Source of the DNA: Lottia gigantea
Lineage: Eukaryota > Mollusca > Gastropoda > Lottiidae
Length of the DNA stretch: 64,000 nt
Direction: 5' to 3'
Assembly (NCBI RefSeq): GCF_000327385.1
Contig: NW_008709110.1
Coordinates: 843,625 to 907,624 of the forward strand
The notes under the pieces are model-generated. The model saw nothing but the letters and a program-made list of their open reading frames with translations. It was not told the DNA's origin and did not search any database. Positions 1 through 13,280 of the stretch are shown piece by piece (within the stretch, counting starts at the first letter, position 1; each line of letters starts with the position of its first letter). A program made the translations under genes and the position numbers.

Positions 1-1081
1 GTGTCTTGACCGCGATTTCAAAAACAAGGACAATAACTCATATTAAATACTTTTTAGATATTTTTACATATCTATAGTGTACATCATTTGGAAATAATAA
101 ACAATTTCACCGCGTTTCATCAAAATCCGTAAAGAACCTTCTAGAATATTTTTCGATTTGCCTGATTTTCAATAGGGTTCATCATTAGGTGATAGGTCGT
201 ATGTTGGGACTTAAGGTGGTTGCCAATTTACAAACTTGTCACGATTTTGTTGAGATTTTTTCGTGTTTTGTTTCATTTGAAGGCAGAAGCTACATGCACA
301 TCGCTTCATTGTAGCTTTGTACAGCAAAGAATCGACATAAATACTAAATGGCAAAAGACTTTTTCTATACCACTTCTAACATAGTTCAGACGAAAAACTG
401 AAAGATAAGACCAACCCAATCTCTGCATTGAGCTGACTTTTCTCGTCATTTAAGGCTAGAGAAAGGTGGTGATTACAGGAAAGAACAGATAATGTCTTGA
501 GACAAAACAGTATATCTGGCTACATACATCATCCAAGATATATCATGAAAGATGCCTCATCAACATCAGTTATTCCGATAAAACATTATGTCAACTACTT
601 CAAAAACAGAAAATAGAATAATACAAATAAATCCATGCTACAGTAATTTATGTCCACTTCAATTAAAAGGTTCCTTGGTTACGGGGGTCTAATGCAAATA
701 TGCAATTATTACCGTTCATTGAAATAACATTCAAATACAATAAATGTTATATAATAATGTCTATAATAAATTGACTCGAATGCGTCTTTCTGTTCTAAAA
801 ACCCAAAAGCTTCGATCAATCCAATTACATGGAGTAAAAAAAAAAAACTAATTACGTTTATCTTTTCAACCAAAGGCATGACCAACGAAGAGAATGTTGC
901 AAGTAGGCTATGCAGTGGGGCTGGTTTGCGAAAAAAAACTGTATGTCTTTTCTTGAATTGTACACTGTCAAAATAAAGTCACGACGTCAATTCGCTTTTT
1001 ATTTTTATTAGATAAAATGATCGACTTTCATTCCAACTTCCATCTTTAATTCTATTTCAGATTGTCATGACATCTTCACAG
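1..1081. other. flanking non-coding DNA
   Basis: AT-rich sequence. I see no convincing exon, repeat unit or RNA gene here. It may be intron or 5' flank of the possible exon that follows at 1082. Confidence 0.4.
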
Positions 1082-1247
1082 TTTCAAGCTTTTTTTTGGT
1101 GCTATAGCCATCTTTATTTGTATCACGGAATGGATCAATTTTATTCAATTGTACGACAGAGCCCAGAAAGATGGCACACATTATGGCCTATCATTGTTCA
1201 CAGACTTTCTGTTCGTGGCCTCCGACTTGGTGGTATTACTGCTTTGA
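1082..1247 (+). CDS. possible partial exon of a membrane protein
   Basis: A pyrimidine-rich acceptor (ttcacag) precedes a 54-codon open stretch read from 1083 and closed by TGA at 1245-1247. The peptide starts FKLFFGAIAIFICITEW and ends near FLFVASDLVVLLL. It has two hydrophobic segments separated by a polar piece (NFIQLYDRAQKDGTHYG), which looks like two membrane helices with a short loop. An alternative donor (gtatta) lies at 1233 after GTG. The other frame open here has a much less protein-like composition. No upstream exon was found in the window, so the gene is incomplete or the call is wrong. I do not recognise the family. Confidence 0.3.
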
Positions 1248-3138
1248 ATTTTGAGCTGCGTTACTCAGTGAATGTGATACTAGATGTGAACGAAGGGAAG
1301 TATAAAAAGTTAATAGTTAGGATATGCAGTAGTTGCAGTGAAATCCTCTTTAACCCTTGTCAAATCACTTCATAATAGAAGAAAAAAACTAACAACCCGG
1401 CACCCCTATTAAACACCAAAAGCGTTTTTATTCATATGGTTATATTTACATTTCTACTATCACTCCCTTCAATAAAACAGTTAGCCAAACCGGCGTTTAT
1501 TTTCCAATAACTGTAGTTTGTCACGTGACAATAAGGCGTATGAATACATCGAAAACGAAAACAAGGATTGACCCAAGTTTTTTTACCTAGAGTCTAATCT
1601 AATTTTACAATTTATTTAAATTTACAATTGTTGTTAATATTTCAATGGCATAATAAATATTTGATAATTCTATCATCCAAATAAGACTGTCTATTTATAG
1701 AACTATATTTTTAGGGGCGGGTCGGTGAACTTGATTGACAGATATCGGTGAATTAATCAACAACGGTTTCGGGTATTTTTACAATTACAAAATAGAACAT
1801 TTTAGCGTATTTTATCACAAAAGATAAACCAATGTAAAAATAAGGAATGAATGTGGATCTTGTTATCGTTATGGGGAAATAAACGCTGGTTTATCATGTG
1901 ACAAGACGTACATGACCCGCTTCGCCTTAAGTATAAGTGTTGCGGAAGAAATGAAACATTTTAGCATGCAAGAAAATAAATTGTTGTTTTTATGACTTGT
2001 AAGTATAGCACTAACGTACCTCTATTCTCTGGTCGAAGACCAAATCTACCTCTTGAATTCCAAATTTACTCATAACAAAAACTAATTAGACAAAAATTCA
2101 AACTTCGCTGCTACTTTTATATAAGTTCTAGAAATATGTCAAAATTTTGGATGCACTTATTTCATATTGTTATAAGCATCCGCGGACCATTTTATGTGGA
2201 TAAATAGATATGTTATTAAAAGAAATAACTGAGTAAAAGTGGTTAGATAAGATAGTCTAGTGCAAGGTAAATCAGTTTAAAATAACTAAACAATATTATA
2301 CAAACGTAGTGCAATTTACAAATTAAACAAGCCAGGCTAAAATCATTATTATCATTTCAATTTTGCTATAGAATTTGTTTACGTATTTATCGATGCCTAT
2401 ATGGAAATATAATGTTCTTCAATTTCAGCACCCTTTAGATATTTATTAAGCAATTACTCAGAGGCAATTCATTAATGCTAATTAAACAAGAATCGGTATT
2501 TGATGGACCTGTAGACAGAGTAATCAATCAATGACAAAGGCGAATAAAGGACAGTAATTCGTTTTTGAATATATGATTTATGGAGGTAATATCAGAAGGA
2601 TATATTTATATTTATCAAGTTAAGGCCCAAAACGATACGTCAGTCCCAATCATTGCCTTTAAATGAAGATCGATCGAAAGAAAAAAAAGTTAATAAGCGG
2701 TTATTTGATGAAGTAATCAATATAATATCAACACGTCTAGAAGAACCACTTGTTTTGATGTCGCGAATATCATATTATCACGTATTCGATCTTGCCTACG
2801 TATCTTTTCCAATTTGGGAACAATCAACTGGTTTTCCATTAGGTTTAGTAGCTTCCCCTAAAATATAAAATAATGCCACGAAATGAAAAGGTTTGACAAG
2901 AATCACGAAAGGTTGGTACAGTCAAATGAAAACGAGATACAAATACTATTTAACAATTTTTGGGATTTAAATATACGGTTCCCATAGTTAAAACATAGTT
3001 AGAACAAATGATGGCTATGGCGTGTGAGAGTCTGATGAACTTGAATAAGCCATCTCCACCCATAATTCCGGTGGACCCATCTAAAAATGGTAAAATCAAT
3101 GCAAAGGGGTTTGGTTAAGGATCAGTTGGTAGAAAGGA
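1248..3138. other. intergenic stretch, nothing recognised
   Basis: AT-rich sequence between the possible membrane-protein exon and the 3' end of the first SUEL-CUB gene. It contains a 71-codon open frame near 2653-2868 without family features or good splice sites. No repeats were recognised. Confidence 0.4.
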
Positions 3139-6100
3139 TTATTCTTGTAAAATATAGTTGTTTCTTTCTATTGAAATTGATGTTCTTGTATTTTTAGGTA
3201 CATAATACTTACAAACAAAACAAATTTGTGTATTGTCAGGGACATCAATTTCAATTTCTTTCATTCTCTTTAGTGTACCAGCTTTGACATAAAATGGACG
3301 ACTACGATCAAAGTAGCCCTTCGATTCTTTAGTTTTCTTTTTCCTTCGAGTTGTGAATTTGAAATGAACATTTCCGCTTGATTCTATTATTCCAAACTTT
3401 AAATATTTTAATTTTCGCCAAGATTTTTTGCAACCTTTGCGCCTTTTACATGGTTTCTTTATGGTCAGTTTAATTGGACCGGTAATACTTCCATGTGTTG
3501 GATCTGGACCTAGATAAGATAATAAAGAATAGTTTTCTCTTAGCTGTAGTGCAACACGTATCCGACACTTTCCAATATCGAGGTGGCCATTCGTCTATTT
3601 TTTTTAACGTTTCAGTTTTCAGGTGTCAATTTGCTGACAAGTACTTGTGATGCCATAATTTGTTCTTTGGAAATCCAGCAGCGGTTGCCGCCGCAGTATA
3701 ATTAAAATTAGACCTTATTTTCGTTCCTATTGTATTAGTTTCGTTTCGAATGTTTTATCAATGTAAGTGTAGCTTATCAAGTCCGATAGTGTAATAAGCC
3801 TCGGAATTATTCCGTGGCTGGAAAGGGCAGCCACGTGATTGGTTAAAACAGAGGTCAAGTAAAGGTTAACAGAATGAAATGTTAAGAAAGACAGGGTTAG
3901 ACCTTACTGTAGTGGTTGCGTACAAAGCTAACAGCTAATAAAACATTCGAAACGAAACTAATAAAATACGAACGGAAGTAAGGTCTAATTTTAATTATAC
4001 CATGATCGTCCTGAACAATTCTATTTATGTAATTATTAACATATGGCAGACAAATTTGTCATTTAAATAGTATCTGATTCCAACAGAAACTAATGAATTA
4101 GTCAGAGAAAAAAGACGGAATGAAAACACTTTGTTTTGTAATTGGGACTTACCTTTTGTACTTTCGGTTTGAGAGTAACATGGTTTACTTTCAAAATCTT
4201 TCTCGTCTTTATCTGATGTAGACCGTACCCCTTGAAAGTCAAAACGGTTTATTCTATACAGTTACAACGGTAAATGTTTACAAATTACTGAATTTGATCT
4301 GCAGTGTGATCTTTTGGGTCTGTCACTAGCTGGACAGGGTATGATCAAGGACGTCTGATATCACTTTACAGATGGGTGTGATCCCTTTTGGAGTATCCAA
4401 ATGGCTAATTTTGTTTATTTGACCCATGATTTACAAATCAACAGCAAAGAAAAGGGTATGTCGTGTCAACACCTAGTATTCTTTTTGCACGTAAGTCATC
4501 CCATTCTCCAATTCAGACTTGTCGGTCATCGAAAGCTATTGCAAAGAGCGGTAACTCTATATGAAAGATTGGGGTTATACAGCATTTAACAATTAGAATT
4601 CAAACTATCAGTGTCTACGATCTAAGCTTGTGATTCAATATCTACGACTAAGGTTGTGATTTAGTATCTACGATGTAAGCTTGGCGAAACTTGACGAATG
4701 TAAAATCACGTAATATATTTCTATAAATTATCATAACTAAAATGCTACTTATTAACATACACTTATAACATATCAAGAATCCACCAAATTTCGTTCCAGG
4801 GTAAACAGTGAAATTAAGATGAACAAGTTTCGTATTCTTGATAACTTTTAAACCATGATCCCATTGCTCTGCAGTAGTAGTGTTAAATGGTATAGTTACC
4901 ATGTCGGAAAAATGTACATCATAGTTTATATATTTCATGTACAAAATCTGAAATAATTATAATTGCACGGCACTTAAATAGGCTATCAATTCAAAAATTC
5001 ATTTTTTAAACTTTTATCCGAAACCAATCGCCATATTAAATTGATTGTATATATTTATACCGACCATCAATCGTCAACCTTTAATTGTATCCAAGTAAAT
5101 AAACCTTCGTAAGTTATAATAATATATATATATATATTGAAAAATTGATTTAAAGTGAAAAAAATATTTTGTTAAAAGGGAGATAACTCGTATCGATAAT
5201 TTGTCTGGTCTTGTTATTCCGCTCTACAGATTACATGCAATACATATTTACATTACGAAATCTAATATAGCTTTTAATGAATCAATTATCCATATCAATA
5301 AATTACTAATAATGCCCACAAACTTTAACAATTTTGAATTCCTTTTTTATCCAGTTCTCTATATATCTTTTATATTTAGGAAGGTTTCAGGGAATCATAA
5401 AGGTCAGCGGAGGGGAAGGGGATTGTCGTGTATACGTTAACAGAATACCTTAGTACGTTTTGGTCTTTTAATTACTGCACTACCGACACTATTTGTATTT
5501 GATTTAGGTTCGTAGTTCCATGGATACATATCATGACTCTTAATTATACCATACGCTGAATTAACCTCTGCATGGGTATGGTGTACACTATTCGTTACGG
5601 CGTCTGAAATAAAAATTTTCAAAAGATAAAAATATTATTAGGGTAAAGTCAAAGGTATTTCTTGCCCTTATCGGATCCTAAATTCTTATTCATTTTCAAA
5701 TATTATATCTTACATAGTCCTGTTTTGAATTCGCTGGTTTTTCTTTGTTTTTTTTTTTTTTTTTTTTTAATTTTATTGGCAAAACATATACAATACAGAT
5801 ATCTGTAATATATACAATATAAGTAGCACATTAATATTCATTATAATTTTACAATATCTATAGTTTTATATAGTTGTATAGTCTATGCCATATATTGAAC
5901 AGAGTTTGTGAGAGATAAAGAAATGGAAACAGAAACAAGTGGACAGTATAGGAAAGATGAAAGGAAAGAGTACCATACCGTCATTTCCTTATAATTGAGT
6001 CTGTTCAGTTAATGATCAAAATTTGTCAGTATTTCTAAAATATTATCCCATTGTGCATTTAAAAACATGTCGTTTTTGTGTTTACATAAATATAGTTCTA

Positions 6101-9100
6101 CTTTGATATTATCTAGGAGATAGTTATTAATGCTATTAGGTTAGGTTTGGTTTTATTAATCCTTGAACGATAAATGAAAAATTTTGTATGAAGAAGAAGC
6201 CAATTTAAGGGTATACCTAATAAGTTAGATCCGAAAACAATCGTTTCTAGTGACAACACAGTTCCAGAAAGGTAAATTTTAAGCTTATCCCATAGGGATT
6301 TTACATATAGACAATCATAGAAGAGATGTTCTAACGATTCCGGACTATTTTGACAAAAGGTGCATAATTCAGTTTCGACTAGTTTAATTTTGTAGAGAAA
6401 AGTATTTGTTGGTAAAATGCGGTAATTGAAACCAATTAATTTTCGAATTTTTTGTAATATTAAAATGTAAAATGTAATTTAGGCTCCAATCATTCACTTT
6501 GTATTCTAGTACCTCAAATTTGGTTTGTGACTTAATCGAAATATTTTCTGTTAAAGCATCATAAATATGCCTACTACCTTTACATTGATTGAACAATAGT
6601 TGAATGTGAAATGGAATAAAAGGACGTAGTAGCACGAGAGGTTCATTTTCTTTTTCTTCAAATGTTTCGTTTGTACATAGCGTAATAGTTTTAATTAAGG
6701 TAGTATATTCAAGGAAATTTGTTTTTAAGCTTGGGTACAGTTTTAAAAAATCGTTATAATTGGGGAAATCCCCCACTATCATTCCACAAATCTGAGATAT
6801 AAATAATATTGTGTTTAAAATATCTTGGGTAAAATAGTGGCTTATTGAGCAGTTTAATTGAAGAATTGTGCCATATTACTGTTTTCCCTAAGTCTGCTTT
6901 ACACTTAGCGCTAATGTTTTTCCTTACTCGGATCCATGAGGTGATAACATTTTTCCAAAAAGTATTATTAATACTGTCTAGTTAATTTTCGAGATAGGAA
7001 TAGTCAAATCTAGAAATAAAATCGCATTTTAGACTTGTACTGTATTCAAATAATTTGCCCCATTTACTCTCTGATAGGATGAGATGTTTTATCCATGTTG
7101 TTTTAAGTAAAACTATAAAATTATCTAAATCTACCATATTCAAACCTCCATTTTTGTAAGATTGTTTTATACATTTTCTACTGACTTTCTCAGGTTTGTT
7201 GTTCCAAATAAATTTGAAAAATTTTGTGTTGAGGAGATTAATAAGAGTTGGCTCAGGGTTTGGAAGAGATATAAAAAGTCTAGTATTGTTAAAGTGGCTT
7301 TTATTGATTCAGGTGATCCGTCTAAAATAAAAGTTGTATCGTCCGCGTATTGGGATAGTTTATTCTCCTCATTGTCAATATTTACACCCTTTACATCCTT
7401 AGAATTTCGAACAAGAGTTGCTAAAATCTCGGCGCATAAAATAAATATATAAGGCGATAATGGATCTCCTTGCCTACATCCTCGTTCAAGATAAAATGAA
7501 TCAGATAAAAAACCGTTTTGGAGGACACAAGAACTCGAGTTGTTGCATAAAGTAATAATCCAATCTTTCATATAAGATTTAAATTTAAAAATATTTAACA
7601 CAGATAAAATGAAATCCCATGAAATGGAATCGAAAGCTTTTTCGAAATCGATTAACAACAAAAGGGCAGGAATATCATGAAAATCGGTGTAGTGCATTAT
7701 ATCATAAATTAGTCTTATATTTTCCCCTAAGAAACTTCCTTTTATAAACCCGGTTTGATCTCTGTTAATTAATTTATCTAGAACTGTCTTAAATCGATTG
7801 GCAATGTATCCAGAAGCTAGTTTGTATGTACAATAGACTTATAGGTCTCCAGTTTTTTAGGAAGCGCTTGTCTATATCTTTCTTGGGGATACATGTTATT
7901 ATTCCAAGTCTTTGGGTGATAGTTAATTGTTTTTCCGAAAATCCGTGCGATAGGGACCTTAAATATAAAGTGTCCTATATCAATCCAAAAGACTTTTAAA
8001 AATTCAAAGGAATAGCCATCTGATCCAGGGCTTTTATTGTTTTTAGTCAGTTTCAAAAATTCTAACAATTCTGATTGAGATATTTCTTTTTCAAGTTCAT
8101 TTGCTTCCGTCTCGCTTAGAGTATTAATTGGTAGTTTTTTTTAATTTGTTTGTTACGTCATCGCTATTCAAAAAATGTCTTCACGAATACAGTTTTTTAT
8201 AAAAATTTCTTGTTTCTTTTAGAATATCTTCTTGGTTGTCAATTGTTTCACCTAAGTCATTTTCCAATTTACAGATGTGCTTACTGACAAAATTTCGAGA
8301 TTCGAGACTGCAGAAATAGTTAGATGGCTTCTTCCCCTCTTCGATCCATTTAGCGCGAGCCCTGATAAAATGTCCCTTTAACCTAAAGTTTCTTATTTCT
8401 TCCAGCTCTTGTTTCAATTTCTAAATTTTTTCAAACTCAGAAACATCTACTGAGTCTTCTAAAATTTTAATTTGGTCGGAAATATATTTTTCTTTCTCTT
8501 TTCTACATTTACTCCTATAAGCCAAGAAAGAAATGGTGTTGGCCCTATTATTTGGTATTTTATCTATGTTCTCCAAGTTACAGACTGGTACGACATATTG
8601 ACATTTTGTTTTGTAGACTATTATTTAATTTCCAGATGCCGTTCCTTTAACAAATTTTTTGAATTTTAGTTGTAATACAATTCCCGAGTAATCTGATCGA
8701 TAACTGTTTTCAAATTTATGTTTTGAAAGATACTTAGATACTCATTTGATGTTAAAAAAAAGTCAAGTCTGGCGTGTTTCTGTGGATTTGATTTCCTCCA
8801 TGTGTACCTTATTAGCGAAGGATATAATTCCCTAAAACTATCTTTTACCTCATAAGTTTCCATCCATTTTAGCAGGTTTTCGCGAGCTTTAGGATTATTA
8901 ACATGTTTATAATTTTTGCTGTCTAATTCCGGGTTTAAAACTAGGTTAAAATCCCCACACATAATAAAATTTTCATTGCCAATATGTTCAATATTATGGA
9001 ACAATTTGTCGTAGAATGCTGGGTTATCATCATTAGGACCGTACAGATTGATTAATGTTAAATGGGTGTCCTCGATTGAAATGTCTAACAATATTGTGTT

Positions 9101-12100
9101 TTCAAGCGTTAAAGTATCATGTAGTTTATAGTTAAAATTGTTATTGAAAAATATAGCTACCCCCCTAGCATTGGTGCGATAAGACTGAAAAATACAGTTA
9201 TAGCCCCATTGGGTCTGAATAAAATTTTCTTGTAGACGGTCAAAGTGAGTATCTTGGAGGCAGTAAATATTATAGTTTTTGGATTTTAGGGAGTTCAGAA
9301 CATCTCTTCTTTTACCTGAATCTCCTAAACCTTGACAATTCACTGACATAATACTTACTTCACCCATTAGTAATTGTTAAAAAGTTTCTTTTAAAAGTAA
9401 TGGACATGACGGACAAATATACGATTGAAGTGGACAGACATGTGGACGAGGACGATTGTTAAGTTAATATAAAAGGTAATGACGGTACTGCCAGAAAAGC
9501 AAATAGAAAGTGAGAGATATGGAAATTTACGAGAGAAATTGAGTACATACAGCATGTGCATGTTTCTATAGATCAGTGCTTCCGATCTGTTTAAGAATAT
9601 TGTGAGTTCCTACATTCATTACAAGGAAAGTTAAATAATTCATGAACAGTGAAGAAGCTATTTGATTGACAAAGTCTCTGAAATATTACAATTATAATAT
9701 AGTTGCAATTAACAGTCAAACAGGGGAGGCAATCAAATCAGAAATTAATTGTGGTTTAACATAATCATCACTAAAACATGAATAAACAATTTTCAATATA
9801 GATTGTTATTGAAAGTTGTTTCAGATTTATTACTACTACTAATTGCTGTTATCATAAGAAAAAAAACAAGACCAAAAACAATTCTTTATGTAGTGTGGGA
9901 AAAAACAGGAAGTTATGTGCTGAATATCAAGAATTTTTTACAAGATCTAAAAAGGATCTTTTTTTTGGGGGGGGGGGGGTAGAATTTCAGTATTTATTCA
10001 GTAAATTTTTTGTATTTAATTCCACACTTAATTTCGAGCGCTTTTCCATTTGACATATGCGAAATTTGATGGTGCTACTTTCATTGCTAGGTGAGAACTT
10101 ACCCTTTGGTATGCAGGAGAAATCATATAGCATGACATCAGGTTTTTTACCGATACACTTCAAGTTTGACGGCCCATGTGTCTGTGATATGATATCTTCC
10201 TTTCCTAAAGTTATATTGCAACCATTCTTCCAATAACACTTTAAAGTTGCAACTAAAACTGCTATTTGCAACCCATAGCAATCATGCTGAGTATTTTTAC
10301 TGGTAAGTGTTACATTAAAAATAATTTCATTATCCGGACATTTGAGCTCAGCACTCTTTCCAGGTTGGCTGAAGGTATATTTATAATTATCTGAAAATAA
10401 ATGATTATAAAGTTTTTTTTTTTAGTTCGTTAGAGTTGTATCCGGGACACTTATGCCTTCGCGTCCGGTATTTAATTTAAGAAACACTTGAGCAAATACA
10501 ATTTTGCTTCATTGGTATCTGCGATTGTGACGTCATGTGTTCAGTACAAATAGGCCGCAGAGATTATGTATAATTAGGGAAGTAATTTGAACCTTGAGTA
10601 AAAGGCGATATCATTCATCATTTAAGACCTTTACCTATTTGTACTATCTACGATGTACATATGCGTTGATCACTGCGATTAGAATTAGTCTGCGATATCA
10701 GATTCTGCTGTAAGCGAATCTTAACATAGCATCAACCAACCAACAGATTAAAAACTATACAAAATCTTTGATAAGTTAAAGACCATTTCTTGCATATGTA
10801 AACGGCTCTTTTGTTGTCTGCTCATTAATATTTGGTTTAATCGAACCAAAAGAGTTAATTTATTACCAAACTTTGCCTTATGACCCAAGTTCTTGCTTAG
10901 ATGATTTTAATGAAACAGATAAGACTTGGATGTTGGTAGTTAATAATGATCATTTCTCTGTTTTCAACAAAAGACTGAAAGATGACAGAAACGAGTATTT
11001 CAGCAAATCAGTCTTCACGATTGCTACATGTTATCTATAAAGATCACTTTGACCGAAATGAATACTATGTGTTTGAGGGCGAAGAGAAAATAAACCCTTA
11101 TCAGAGGTTTATTCGAGTCATAAAATAACGGCGTCTTCTTGAACTTCTTATCACCCGAAAGATAATTATATATAATACTATACCAGGTAACATACCTGAC
11201 ATGAAGAATTAGGGGAATACCCTAAAATTTTTGGTTTAATGAATAGAATTATTTGACGTTAAATGTATTATGTGAATGTAACGGATTCTTTTGTCATTGT
11301 CAAACAAAGTAACAGAGATAGCGTTTTACTGACTGTTCATCTGTATGCTGTTGGGCAAGCGGCACATACCTTTTACCAATTTTAATTATAAATAAGGCAG
11401 AAAAAGTGTAATGTTGAGCTTAAGAAATAAGTTAAATACTTGCTGTTTGCAATAGAGGAAAATTTGTTTGTCCCACATGTACTTGATAATGCAATCTTCT
11501 AATATTCAATTGCTAAATATCTAGATGCCTGTTTATTTAACAGAATGATTTGTGATTTCTTGTAGATGCCCATGTAAAATAATAATAACCTTGTGGAATG
11601 AAAGATTGGCCTTTCCAGAAAGTCGCGATCCACATTATTATGGATCATAGAATTTCTTACACAGACAGAAACTATTGATTTTGTGAAATAATCTATGAAA
11701 TAGACATTATGAAATCAATATTTACTTTCAAAGTGCAACTAAACAAGAATTTCTTTCTTTTTTATATTCAATCATTTAAGTTTTTTTTCTGGTTTTAACT
11801 TTGTAAAAAAAGGAACAATATTGACCATATTGATGGTATTATAATATATATTTGAGATAGTGGTTTAAACCTTCAGAATAAGTAGGAGACATATTTCTTT
11901 ACATTAAAAGTTTATTTTGCTTTAAACTGTACAGAAACGTTAAGGGACATCTTCTCTGGATTTTGGTGTACAGTTATAATAAATTTTAGCGAATTTCCAC
12001 CTACGATATAACAGAATGCTAATTTAAATCTGTAAGAATTCAAGGTAAATGTTTGATGGGGATAAGTTCAATGACAATTAGGTCCCGGAAATTTTATTAT

Positions 12101-12191
12101 GTAAATGTAATAAATGTTAGAATATGTACATACCCTTTTTAGCATCTGTTATCCAGATTATTAACAACAGAAGAACAACTGAAATCTTCAT
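3139..12191 (-). CDS. secreted SUEL-like lectin and CUB domain protein, gene A (six exons)
   Basis: Exons, 5' to 3' on the minus strand: 12134-12191, 10103-10390, 5449-5603, 4749-4947, 4153-4230, 3139-3509. The model gives 382 residues. Exon 1 encodes a signal peptide (MKISVVLLLLIIWITDA). Exon 2 (about residues 20-115) is a cysteine-rich SUEL-like domain with the family pattern C-P-x-N/H-x-I-I then spaced cysteines and a closing SCIPKG. Exons 3-4 form a CUB-like domain (IIKSHDMYPWNYEP; FGGFLICYK). Exon 5 is a short linker. The last exon is a lysine/arginine-rich tail ending at TAA. Splice sites are GT-AG and most junctions are phase 1. The weak point is the end of exon 4: donor gtagca at 4748 keeps the frame, while gtgtat at 4762 would not. 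The SUEL assignment is by pattern and is divergent. Likely extracellular, glycan or matrix binding by family analogy. Confidence 0.6.
3696..4000. mobile_element. 305-bp MITE with 63-bp inverted repeats
   Basis: Positions 3696-3758 and 3938-4000 are inverted copies of each other (start GTATAATTAAAATTAGACC), differing at about four of 63 positions. The 179-bp interior has no coding potential. A two-base repeat (CA, or TA if the ends are set inside) flanks it, so the target duplication is ambiguous. It lies in the intron between exons 5 and 6 of SUEL-CUB gene A. The long repeats and short size mark a non-autonomous DNA element; the TA option would suggest a Tc1/mariner-type source, which is a guess. 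Confidence 0.75.
5742..9400 (-). mobile_element. decayed LINE (L1/Tx1-like) with endonuclease and reverse transcriptase
   Basis: Minus-strand order: an apurinic-endonuclease-like domain at 8666-9367 (MSVNCQGLG near the start, YGPNDD, CGDFNLVLN, ARLDFFL), then reverse transcriptase pieces at 8181-8417, 7817-8068 and 7167-7697 (LIDFEKAFDSISWDFI, QGDPLSPYIF, QYADDTTF), then a C-terminal piece at 6384-6782. A T-run of about 28 bases at 5742-5769 is the poly(A) tail of the minus-strand element. The reading frame changes several times, so the copy is dead. The EKAFDSISWDF and YADD motifs fit the L1/Tx1 group; the exact clade is uncertain. It sits between the lectin and CUB exons of gene A in the same orientation. 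I did not find a target-site duplication. Confidence 0.85.
8666..9367 (-). pseudogene. LINE endonuclease domain (part of dead LINE)
   Basis: The best-preserved open part of the LINE, 233 codons. It shows the exonuclease-endonuclease-phosphatase fold signatures: an early N and Q (SVNCQGLG), LQDTHF, INLYGPND, MCGDFNLV and a late RLDFFL. In a live LINE this domain nicks target DNA for reverse transcription. The frame breaks after about residue 225. Confidence 0.8.
9961..9980. repeat. poly-T/poly-G run
   Basis: A run of T followed by about 13 G in the intron 5' of the LINE, near the donor of the gene A lectin exon. Simple sequence only; length is likely to be unreliable in an assembly. Confidence 0.7.
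10103..10390 (-). CDS. gene A exon 2, SUEL-like lectin domain
   Basis: The acceptor ttttcag precedes phase-1 coding sequence; the donor is gtaagt after CCA AAG G. The domain has cysteines in LKCPDNEII, HDCYG, LKCYWKNGCNI, LKCIGKK and FSCIPKG. The same skeleton occurs in two exons of the neighbouring gene B. The exon is phase 1 at both ends, so it can be duplicated or shuffled without breaking the frame. Confidence 0.65.
12134..12191 (-). CDS. gene A exon 1, signal peptide
   Basis: ATG at 12191 followed by a lysine and an unbroken hydrophobic core (SVVLLLLIIWI) ending TDAKK. The donor is gtatgt in phase 1, which fits the phase-1 acceptor of the lectin exon. This exon is too short for simple ORF detection. 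Confidence 0.65.
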
Positions 12192-13280
12192 GGTAGTCTA
12201 TTGAATGATTTGGTGGATATTTTTGAAGTAATAGATTGTTGATAACAGGAGTAATAATGACATAATGTATGTCAAGGATAGGTAACATTAATATACTCTA
12301 TTATATATCTAACATGTCTATTCATGTAATTCTACACTTTATGCTGGAGTTGAAATGAGGACTGAAACATATATTTAGACATAGGTGTATATAGAAGATT
12401 ATTGGGGATACCAAGTGGGTCACGATTAGGAAGTTCCGATCCGAAAAGGGAATTTTTAAATCCTTAAAATAGGTTTTCTATGCATACCAACTAATATTTC
12501 GCTCTTAAATACATCAAAGTAAAATTTATAAATTTAATAACATAATAATTTTATACAACCAATAGAAGAAAGCTGACAATTTTATATTTAACTACATAAA
12601 TACATCCTGATTAGAAAATTGCGAAATATAGTATGCATTTAAATCAGGGTCGAAATTTTTACACTTTGATTACAATCTAGATTACAAACAAGATGAATTA
12701 TTAAAAGAGGAAATTAATTATAACATCTATGGTATACTGGATATTATTCAAATTATACAATTATATCTTGTAGACAAAAGGAAGCGAAAGATTCTCTTCT
12801 ACTTATTTTAATCCTATCTATTGGCCTATAGAAAATGACAATTAGTTTAAATATGTATAAGGATAAAATAGAAAACATGTTATGTTACAATCGGGCCAGT
12901 CTACAGATAGAGTGATAGAAAGATGACAAATCAGTTTGTTTGAAAATTATGATACACATGTAAACTAAACAAAGTTTTATTTAGTTCTTTACACTGATAT
13001 TCAGTAAATATATACAATGAATATTTCACGTTATGTTGTTGTTTCTTCTGTGGTGCCTCTTACGACCTGAAGCAGAATAGACATGTCGATAAATGTTTCT
13101 ATAGTTTTAAAGGGGGAAGGCATCGATCAGTAGTTACAAGTGCGCTTGAGAAAGTCAATTATCGAAATACCGTCCATGCATTCCTTTACAAAATTATGGA
13201 ATCCATTGGGTGATACTGGGAAGCTGTTTCGGTTATCTAGATATTGACAAGTTACAGATATACTATTCAAATTTTCTTCA
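12192..13280. other. intergenic: 5' flank of gene A and 3' flank of gene B
   Basis: About 1.1 kb of AT-rich sequence between the start codon of gene A and the stop codon of gene B, both on the minus strand. The gene A promoter should lie here. No element, repeat or RNA gene was recognised. Confidence 0.4.

Noticed and set aside
2653-2868. 71-codon plus-strand frame
   Set aside because: No recognisable domain, no supporting splice sites and composition like the surrounding AT-rich DNA.
7162-7452. 96-codon plus-strand frame
   Set aside because: It is the antisense shadow of the LINE reverse transcriptase region.
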